DNA from: Anomaloglossus baeobatrachus
Taxonomy: Eukaryota; Chordata; Amphibia; Anura; Aromobatidae
Assembly: GCF_048569485.1 (NCBI RefSeq)
Contig: NC_134355.1
Span: forward strand, 562,023,642 to 562,087,641
Reading direction: 5' to 3'
DNA length: 64,000 nucleotides
Under the pieces are notes generated by a model, which was not told the DNA's origin, did no database searches, and saw only the letters and a program-made list of their open reading frames with translations. Both the position numbers and the translations under genes were made by a program. Positions 56,636-64,000 of this stretch are shown here, in pieces (within the stretch, counting starts at the first letter, position 1; every line of letters starts with the position of its first letter).

Positions 56636-56884
56636 AAGGGAACCTGTCACCACTTTTTTGGCGTATAAGCTGCGGCCACCACCACCGGGCTCTTATATAC
56701 AGCATCTAACATGCTGTATATAAGAGCCCAGGCCGCTGTGAGAACATAGGTAAGTATTATAAAGTGTTTTTTATGTTCTCACAGCGGCCTGGGCTCTTAT
56801 ATACAGCATGTTAGAATGCTGTATATAAGAGCCCACTGGTGGTGGCCGCAGCTTGTACGCCAAAAAAGTGGTGACAGGTTCCCT
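56636..56884. mobile_element. TTAA-flanked foldback MITE in the SCLY intron
   Basis: A 249-bp near-perfect foldback between TTAA at 56632-56635 and TTAA at 56885-56888. The ends are AAGGGAACCTGTCACCAC and its complement, and the inner arms share GGGCTCTTATATACAGCAT. A TTAA target duplication is typical of piggyBac and Kolobok DNA transposons. Non-coding. Confidence 0.85.
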
Positions 56885-56888
56885 TTAA

Positions 56889-57396
56889 AGGTAACCTTTG
56901 TACTGACATAATAATGCAAGTCTCGACAATCGCTGACACGAGGGGAAGGTCCACTGCAGAGACCATGATTGTCTTCAATCACTGCCATGTTCCTGCCACT
57001 TTGTTTATGGGCATAGTGAAAATCACAATGCAAATAATACATTAAGCCGCCATAACTACTTTAGAAGTGTAAAAATAAGAGTACAATAGCACTCTAAGAT
57101 CTAAGATGTATGCAAACAATGCATATAAGACATTTGACTGCATTACTGCTATATAGAATATATTTATAAAAATCAAGGTACTTCGCACATAAATTGGCCG
57201 ATTCATGAGAGCTGCACAGATGTGACATGGCGTAACATTCTTTGATAGGCCCCTATCCTAGTACTTATTATACACGCCTCTCCAGGAGGACCTAGACAAG
57301 TTTCCTAGTAAAGTTTAGAACTGTGACAAAGATGCAAAAAAGAGGTTAAAAATCAAAACATGCATAGGAAATTATCGCCATAGATAAAATGCTCAC
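56889..57396 (-). other. SCLY: SCLY intron remainder, no element recognised
   Basis: About 500 bp of intron sequence between the TTAA MITE and the SCLY exon, ending with the GTGAGC donor at 57396-57391. No repeat, exon or RNA gene is recognised. Confidence 0.6.
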
Positions 57397-57496
57397 CAAG
57401 GACAGCAGGTCTGAGCAGTGAAACGTTGCAGGTGTTAGGAAGACGCTCAGTGCCGGAGAAGTGAGAGTTAAACCGGATCTTATTGCCAAAAGCAGT
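57397..57496 (-). CDS. SCLY: Selenocysteine lyase, third-last exon
   Basis: A 100-nt minus-strand exon with acceptor CTCCACATTGTAG and donor GTGAGC. It encodes TAFGNKIRFNSHFSGTERLP followed by NTCNVSLLRPAVL, matching the vertebrate SCLY region FNS.F.GT.RLPNTCN. The final G joins GC of the next exon to give glycine. The three exons total 348 nt (115 residues plus stop) with no frame break, so the gene looks functional here. DIRS-E begins about 20 bp upstream of the exon. Earlier exons are outside the window. Confidence 0.92.
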
Positions 57497-57517
57497 CTAC
57501 AATGTGGAGAAAAAGAA

Positions 57518-57935
57518 GGGAATTTTGTTTACTTACCGTAAATTCCTTTTCTTCTAGCTCCAATTGGGAGACCCAGACAGTGGGTGTATAGCTACTGCCT
57601 CTGGAGGCCGCACAAAGAACTACACTTAAAAGTGTAAGGCCCCTCCCCTTCTGGCTATACATCCTCCCGTAGGAGTACGGATTCCTCAGTTTTAGTACCA
57701 AAGCAAGAAGGAGGAAAGCCAATAACAGTTTCAAAAACAAATTCAATCCGATAACAAGATCGGAGAACTTAAGAAACAACATGAACAACATGTGCACCCG
57801 AAAAACGAAACCCTAAGAACAAATAGGGCGGGTGCTGGGTCTCCCAATTGGAGCTAGAAGAAAAGGAATTTACGGTAAGTAAACAAAATTCCCTTCTTCT
57901 TTTTCGCTCCTAATTGGGAGACCCAGACAGTGGGA
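57518..57935. repeat. DIRS-E left terminal repeat and ICR
   Basis: The tip (GTTTACTTACCGTAAATTCC) is followed by TTTTCTTCTAGCTCC and the ITR. The ICR carries the same tip inverted, then TTCTTTTTCGCTCCTAATTG, which is the complement of the right end at 63555-63571. Confidence 0.9.
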
Positions 57936-58019
57936 CGTCCAAAAGCAGTCCCTGGGTGGGTAAAAAGATACCACATGAACGGGCTGTCAGACAGCCTCTT
58001 CCTACAGGTGGGCCACCGC

Positions 58020-59075
58020 CGCCTGAAGGACCTGTCTACCTAGGCTGGCATCTGCCGAAGCGTAGGTATGCACTTGATAGTGTTTGGTAAACGTGTGCAG
58101 ACTCGACCAGGTAGCCGCCTGGCACACTTGCTAAGCCGTAGCCTGATGCCGCAATGCCCAGGACGCACCCACGGCTCTGGTAGAATGGGCCTTCAGTCCA
58201 GATGGAATCGGAAGCCCAGCAGAACGGTATGTGTGAAGAATTGGTTCCTTGATCCACCGCGCCAGGGTGGATTTGGAAGCTTGCGATCCCTTATGCTGAC
58301 CAGCGACTAGGACAAAGAGCGCATCAGAACGGCGTAGAGACGCCGTGCGAGAAATGTAAATCCTGAGTGCTCTCACCAGGTCCAACAGATGTAAACCCTT
58401 TTCAAATTGGTGAACTGGATGCGGACACAAAGATGGCAAAGTGATATCCTGATTGAGATGAAAGGAAGAAACCACCTTGGGAGAAAACTCTGGAATTGGA
58501 CGCAGTACTACCTTGTCTTGGTGAAACACCAGGAAGGGAGATTTGCAAGATAACGCCGCTAGCTCGGACACTCTTCGAAGAGACGTGACCGCCACAAGAA
58601 AAACTACCTTTTGTGAAAGCCGAGAAAGGGGAACCTCTTTCAAAGGCTCGAAAGGCGGCTTCTGGAGAGCAATGAGAACCTTGTTCAGATCCCAGGGTTC
58701 CAATGGCCGTCTGTAAGGAGGAACGATATGACAAACTCCTTGGAGAAACGTGCGTACTTTAGAAAGCCGTGCCAAGCGCTTCTGAAAGAATACGGATAGC
58801 GCGGAGACTTGACCCTTAAGAGAGCTAAGCGACAAACCTTTTTCCAACCCAGACTGCAGGAAGGAAAGAAAAATTGGCAATGCAAATGGCCAGGGAGAAA
58901 ACCCTTGAGCCAAGCACCACGCTAAGAATATCTTCCACGTCCTGTGATAGATCTTAGCTGAGGATGGTTTTCTAGCCTGTCTCATTGTGGCAACAACTTC
59001 ATGAGATAAACCTGAGGCCGCTAGGATCCAGGACTCAATGGCCACACAGTCAGGTTCAGGGCCGCAGAATTCAGA
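58020..59075 (-). pseudogene. DIRS-E tyrosine recombinase region (fossil)
   Basis: Carries AKIYHRTWKIFLAWCL, LPIFLSFLQSGLEKG, TSLRRVSELAALS, HSTRAVGASWALRH and, by similarity to DIRS-C, the tail of the domain toward 58020. It overlaps the RT frame upstream. Nearly complete, counted as the one visible break of this copy. Confidence 0.82.
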
Positions 59076-61180
59076 TGGAAAAACGGCCCTTGAGACAGCA
59101 AATCTGGACGGTCTGGTAGTGTCCACGGTTGGCCTACCGTGAGATGCCACAGATCCGGGTACCACGACCTTCTTGGCCAATCTGGAGCGACGAGTATGGC
59201 TCGATGGCAGTCGGACTTGATTTTCCGGAGAACTCTGGGTAACAATGCTAGAGGTGGGAACACATAGGGGAGTCGGAATTGCGACCAATCCTGAACCAAG
59301 GCGTCTGCCGCCAGTGCTCGGTGATCGTGAGACCGTGCCATGAAAACTGGGACCTTGTTGTTGTGCCGTGACGCCATCAGATCGACGTCCGGCGTCCCCC
59401 AGCGGCAACAGATCTGCTGAAACACGTCCAGGTGAAGGGACCATTCTCCTGCGTCCATGCCCTGGCGACTGAGAAAGTCTGCTTCCCAGTTTTCCACGCC
59501 TGGGATGTGAACTGCGGATATGGTGGACGCTCTGCTTTCCACCCACATCAAAATCCGCTGGACTTCTTGAAAAGCTTGGCGACTGCGTGTTCCCCCTTGG
59601 TGGTTGATGTACGCCACCGCCGTGGAATTGTCCGACTGAATCCGAATCTGCTTGCCTTCCAGCCATTGTTGGAAGGCTCGCAGGGCAAGATAGATTGCTC
59701 TGATTTCCAGAACATTGATCTGCAGGGTGGACTCTTCCTGAGTCCACGTCCCCTGAGCCCTGTGGTGGAGAAACACCGCTCCCCACCCTGATAGGCTCGC
59801 ATCCGTCGTGACCACTGCCCAGGACGGGGGAAGGAACGACTTTCCCTGTGACAATGAGGTGGGGAGAAGCCACCAACGCAGAGAGTCCTTGGCAGTCTGA
59901 GAGAGGGAGACAGTCCTGTCGAGGGACGTCGATTTCCCATCCCATTGGCGTAGAATGTCCCATTGTAGAGGGCGCAGATGAAACTGCGCGAACGGGACTG
60001 CCTCCATTGCTGCTACCATCTTTCCTAGGAAATGCATGAGGCGCCTCAGTGAGTGCGACTGGCTCTGAAGGAGAGATTGCACTCCAGTCCGTAGCGAGCA
60101 CTGCTTGTCCAGTGGAAGCTTCACTATCGCTGAGAGAGTATGAAACTCCATGCCAAGATAAGTCAGAGATTGGGTCGGGGTTAGATGAGACTTTGGAAAG
60201 TTGATAATCCACCCGAAACTCTGGAGAGTGTCTAGTGCCACCTTCAGACTGTGCTGGCATGCCTCTTGAGAGGGTGCCTTTATAAGCAGGTCGTCTAGAT
60301 ACGGGATGACCGAGTGACCCTGCGAGTGCAGAACAGCTACTACTGCTGCCATGACTTTGGTGAAGACCCGGGGGGCTGTTGCCAGACCGAAAGGTAACGC
60401 TACGAACTGCAGGTGTTCGTCGTGTATGACGAAGCGTAGGAAACGCTGATGCTCTGGTGCAATCGGCACGTGGAGATACGCATCTTTGATATCTATTGAT
60501 GCTAGAAAATCTCCTTGAGACATTGAGGCTATGACGGAGCGTAGGGATTCCATCCGGAACCTCCTGACTTTTACGTGTCTGTTGAGCAACTTTAGATCCA
60601 GGACGGGTCGATACGATCCGTCCTTTTTTGGGACCACAAACAGATTGGAGTAAAAACCGTGACCTTGTTCCTGAAGAGGGACGGAGGTCACCACTCCTTC
60701 CGCCTTTAGAGCGGCCACCGCCTGCAACAGAGCATCGGCTCGATCTGGTGGTGGAGAAGTTCTGAAGAAACGAGTTGGCGGACGAGAACTGAACTCTATC
60801 CTGTACCCGTGAGACAGAATATCCCTCACCCAACGGTCTTTGACGCGTGACAGCCAAATGTCGCCAAAGTGGGAAAGCCTCCCACCGACCGCGGGTGTGG
60901 GAATCGGAGACTGCAAGTCAGGAGGACGCCGTCTTGGCAACGGTTCCTCCGGCTGTCCTTTTTGGGCGTGACTGAGACCTCCAAGAATCTGAGCGTCTCT
61001 GGTCTTTTTGAGTCTTTTTTGACGAGGCGAATTGGGACCTGCCCGGTCCTCGAAAGGACCGATAACCAGACTGACCCTTCCTCTGTTGGGGTTTGTTTTG
61101 TCTGTGTTGCGGTAAGGATGAGTCCTTACCCTTGGAGTGTTTGATGATTTCATCCAAACGCTCTCCAAACAATCGGTCAC
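59076..61180 (-). CDS. DIRS-E RT-RNase H polyprotein region
   Basis: An open frame of about 700 codons. RT: GFYSNLFVVPKKDGSYRP, DIKDAYLHVPIAPEHQ, LPFGLATAPRVF, catalytic YLDDLLIKAPS. RNase H: TTDASLSGWGAVF, LEIRAIYLALRAF, QSDNSTAVAYINHQGG, ISAVHIPGVENWEADFLSR. The last domain has VDLMASRHNNK and VAPDWPRRSWYP. It is the close relative of the DIRS-C frame at 37298-39358. Confidence 0.87.
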
Positions 61181-62408
61181 GAGAAAAAGGCAAATTGGTT
61201 AAGCACTTCTTGGAATGAGAATCTGCTTTCCAATGTCTCAACCACAGGGCCCTACGCAAAACAACGGAGTTGGCTGACGCCACTGCCGTGCGGCTTGTAG
61301 CGTCAAGAACAGCATTAATCGCGTACGACGCGAATGCCGCCATTTGCGAGGTCAATGGTGCTACCTGCGGGGCAAATGCACGTGTGACTGAGTCGACTTG
61401 CGCAAGCCCGGCTGAGATAGCTTGGAGTGCCCATACGGCCGCAAAAGAAGGCGCTAATGACGCTCCAATCGCTTCATAGATGGATTTCAGCCAGAGCTCC
61501 ATCTGCCTGTCAGTGGCATCTTTAAGTGCCGCTCCATCTTCAACTGCAACCAAGGATCTAGCTGCAAGCCTGGAAATTGGAGGATCCACTTTTGGACACT
61601 GGGTCCAACCCTTGACCACCTCAGGGGGAAAAGGATAGCGTGTATCTTTAAGCCGTTTAGAAAAACGCCTTTCAGGATAAGCGTGGGGTTTCTGGATTGC
61701 GTCTCTAAAGTCAGCGTGGTCCAGAAAAGTGCTTAATGTACGCTTAGGGTATCTGAAATGGATTCTCTCGTGCTGCGAAGCTGACTCCTCTACAAGAGGA
61801 GCTGGTGGGGAAATATTTAACATCTTATTGATGTTAAATATAAGATCATTAACTATGGCGTCACCATCTGGTGTATCTAGATTGAGAGCGGTCCCAGGAT
61901 CAGAATCCTGATCAGTTACGTCCGCCTCATCACCCATAGATTCATCTCGCTGGGATCCTGACCATTGAGATGAATGTGAAGGCCCGTCATAGCGAGCCCG
62001 CTTAGGCTGCCCGGGGCCATCATCCGAGTCAGAGTCTTCACCCTGAGGTGTATGTGCCCGTCCCGGAGCTTGGAGGTAACTCAGCTGAGGGGGACCAGGG
62101 GGCAATGATTGCACAGTGTCCGTGGCCTGAAGTACAGGCCTAGCTCGCAATGTGTCAAGAATTTGTGACATAGTGAGAGACATTCTGTCAGCAAAAGCTG
62201 CAAACTCAGTTCCTGTCACTTGGACAGCATTCACAGGTGGTACACCCTGGGTCACGTCCAGCAGAGGTCCCGACTGTGCAAGCGCCGCAGGGGCCGAGCA
62301 CTGCACACAATGGGGGTCCGTGGAGCCTGCCGGTAGAAAAGTCCCACATGCGGTGCAGGAAGCATATAATGTCTGTGCCTTGGCACCCTTGCGTTTTACG
62401 GACGACAT
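60918..62408 (-). CDS. DIRS-E gag-like protein
   Basis: The best start is the Met at 62408 (MSSVKRKGAKAQ); the frame is open upstream but the conserved part begins here. A CxxC...CxxC zinc-ribbon-like pair (CTAC, then CVQC) lies at residues about 18-40. A Pro/Ser/acidic region (GEDSDSDDGPGQ, DEADVTDQDSD), the conserved core (VDPPISRLAARSLVAV, FSRDRLFGERLDEIIK) and a basic tail follow. About 497 residues. Overlaps the RT frame. Confidence 0.75.
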   Translation of the reverse strand: MSSVKRKGAKAQTLYASCTACGTFLPAGSTDPHCVQCSAPAALAQSGPLLDVTQGVPPVNAVQVTGTEFAAFADRMSLTMSQILDTLRARPVLQATDTVQSLPPGPPQLSYLQAPGRAHTPQGEDSDSDDGPGQPKRARYDGPSHSSQWSGSQRDESMGDEADVTDQDSDPGTALNLDTPDGDAIVNDLIFNINKMLNISPPAPLVEESASQHERIHFRYPKRTLSTFLDHADFRDAIQKPHAYPERRFSKRLKDTRYPFPPEVVKGWTQCPKVDPPISRLAARSLVAVEDGAALKDATDRQMELWLKSIYEAIGASLAPSFAAVWALQAISAGLAQVDSVTRAFAPQVAPLTSQMAAFASYAINAVLDATSRTAVASANSVVLRRALWLRHWKADSHSKKCLTNLPFSRDRLFGERLDEIIKHSKGKDSSLPQHRQNKPQQRKGQSGYRSFRGPGRSQFASSKKTQKDQRRSDSWRSQSRPKRTAGGTVAKTASS

Positions 62409-63571
62409 GCTGCTGGCTCTCTGCAATGTGAGAGAGTCTATAGCCAAAGGGCGACCAGCGCTATGCAATACAAAGTATTTGTAGAAACAAAATACTAAGA
62501 ATACTACTGGCACAAGAGGGGGTGAGCCCTGAGGGCTGCTTACCGCCCGCTGAATAGCGGGTAAGAGGCGCAGAATTCCTTGTCTGGGTCTCCCCGGCTC
62601 CCCTCTGCAGCTCAGCGTGTCAGCAGGAATGGCTGCCGGCGTCTGTGGAGAGGGGCGGTCCGTGGGAGTTCCTAAACAAAAGTGCGGGAAACAGTGTCCC
62701 CTCTGTGCCGATTGTGAGGGCTGGAGTATGTAAAAACGACTCCAGCCCTCGGCGCTGATGCACTGACCAGCGTCCCGCCCCTCTCCTGACTGGCAGGTCT
62801 GGGGGCGGGAACGAACGGAAGCAGGCCGCAAAAGCCGGGGACTCGAGTTATCAGCGCGGCCGCCGTAAAAGCGCGGCCCGCGCTGAAGTCCCCGGCGCAC
62901 CACAAGTGCCAGCCGCGCCGCAGTCCCAGCGGCCGGCGCGACCGATTCCCAGAAGTGTGCCTGCTTCAGCGAAGCTGAATGAGGCCATGGCACAAGCGCC
63001 GCAGCGCTGATGTCCCCCGGCGCACTACAACACCCAGCATGCTGCGGTGTGAGCGCCAAATGCACGGGGACACAGAGTACCTTGAGGAAGCAGGGCCATG
63101 TCCCTGATGTACTCCGCTCCATCCAGCATCTTCTCCAGGGGCTGTAGATGGAGCACGGTCTCAGTGCCTGGAGACCAGTAAATCCCACTTCACCCAGAGC
63201 CCTGTAAAAAGGGATGGGGAAGGAATCAGCATGTGGGCTCCTGCCGCCGTACCCGCAATGGGTACCTCAACCTTACAAACACCTCCGACATACAGTGGGG
63301 TGAGAAGGGAGCATGCTGGGAGCCCTGTATGGGCCCTCTTTTCTTCCATCCGACATAGTCAGCAGCTGCTGCTGACTAAAAACAATGGAGCTATGCGTGC
63401 GTGTCTGACCTCCTGCGCACAAAGCTAAAACTGAGGAATCCGTACTCCTACGGGAGGGTGTATAGCCAGAAGGGGAGGGGCCTTACACTTTTAAGTGTAG
63501 TTCTTTGTGCGGCCTCCAGAGGCAGTAGCTATACACCCACTGTCTGGGTCTCCCAATTAGGAGCGAAAAAG
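62409..63571 (-). repeat. DIRS-E leader and right terminal repeat
   Basis: A non-coding leader, GC-rich at about 62740-62960, then the right ITR at about 63436-63562, inverted relative to 57560-57700. Confidence 0.82.
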
Positions 63572-64000
63572 AAAATGTCATCAAGAACAGATATAGAGGA
63601 ATTATGACCGGCTACAAAGACAACAATGCATATTACTAAAACTATACAAATAAGACATAAAAACTGGCTGATGCGCTATACAGAAAAGCAACCTTTATAG
63701 ACTGATCCTGACGCCAATGTTCAGTCTGACCCTTGTTTTGAGCTTGTAGACAGTTGGGAGCAGATTCTAGAATCCCAGATCACATGCTGAAGAATATCAG
63801 AGGGGCTTTCCCCACTTAGGAGCCCCTTTTTATAAGGCAGAAAATAGAGGTGCCCATCTGAATGTCTATCAAGTAATTCTAGAATTAATTAGGTGGCTAT
63901 GGCTTCTCCCCACAAAATCAGCATTTGATGGGGGATCTGGATGCCAAAATCAAGCTAATCACTTGCTCTGTCAGAAGGCTTCAAACTGAAAAAAGGCTGA
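63572..64000 (-). other. SCLY: SCLY intron continuing to the window edge
   Basis: About 430 bp to the right of DIRS-E. By position it is the SCLY intron that continues toward earlier exons. No exon, repeat or RNA gene is recognised. Confidence 0.55.

Larger units (their letters stand above)
57518..63571 (-). mobile_element. DIRS-E: DIRS1-like retrotransposon at an SCLY splice acceptor
   Basis: About 6.05 kb on the minus strand, close kin of DIRS-C. The left ITR (about 57560-57700) and right ITR (about 63436-63562) differ at only about two positions by eye. The ICR (about 57838-57930) is the joined complement of both ends. The gag-like, RT-RNase H and recombinase regions are all present, and it looks almost whole, with about one break. 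It lies in the SCLY intron in the same direction as the gene, with its 3' tip in the pyrimidine tract about 20 bp from the exon at 57397-57496. Near-identical ITRs suggest a recent insertion. Confidence 0.93.

Overview
This is a eukaryotic, repeat-dominated window, most likely from an amphibian (probably a frog). The reasons are dense DIRS1-like tyrosine-recombinase retrotransposons, long L1-clade LINEs, tRNA-derived V-SINE-like repeats, many TTA-flanked Harbinger-type MITEs, and a vertebrate host gene with spliced exons. There is no sign of a prokaryotic operon, phage or CRISPR. The species assignment is inference.

Layout. 1-7664: a DIRS fossil (DIRS-A, cut by the window edge) and its right flank. 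The same DIRS plus flank recurs at about 14886-22278 (DIRS-B), so the two are copies of one segmental duplication, each later hit by different transposons. 7665-9880: a 31-bp minisatellite, an interspersed repeat and a Tc1/mariner relic. 10089-12801: a small RING-H2 gene with spliced exons whose 3' end is duplicated in tandem. 12821-14880: a SINE, a Harbinger-type MITE and a foldback repeat. 22294-31853: a full-length L1 with 15-bp target-site duplications, carrying in its 3' tail a 2.6-kb Harbinger-like transposon with an apparently intact four-exon MADF-domain gene. 31869-33540: old repeats and a MITE. 33541-44950: a second, more decayed L1 split by a nearly whole DIRS (DIRS-C). 44971-47507: a TTA-flanked element containing a 2.1-kb imperfect palindrome.

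48579-57496 (minus strand): the last three exons of a selenocysteine lyase gene (SCLY). Their phases match and they encode the catalytic-cysteine motif and the C-terminus. DIRS-D (50884-56608) and DIRS-E (57518-63571) sit in the two introns, each ending only about 20-27 bp upstream of an SCLY 3' splice site, so both enter or abut the pyrimidine tract. The rest of SCLY lies beyond the right edge.

All five DIRS copies lie on the minus strand and show the DIRS1 plan: inverted terminal repeats, an internal complementary region (ICR) next to the 3' end, then (in coding sense) a gag-like frame, RT-RNase H and a tyrosine recombinase. They fall into at least two lineages (A/B versus C/D/E). The window is best read as a stratigraphy of nested insertions around two host genes. 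No wholly new molecular system was proven. The strongest leads are the DIRS-SCLY splice-site juxtaposition, the splice-like signals in DIRS ends, and the MADF-only Harbinger element.
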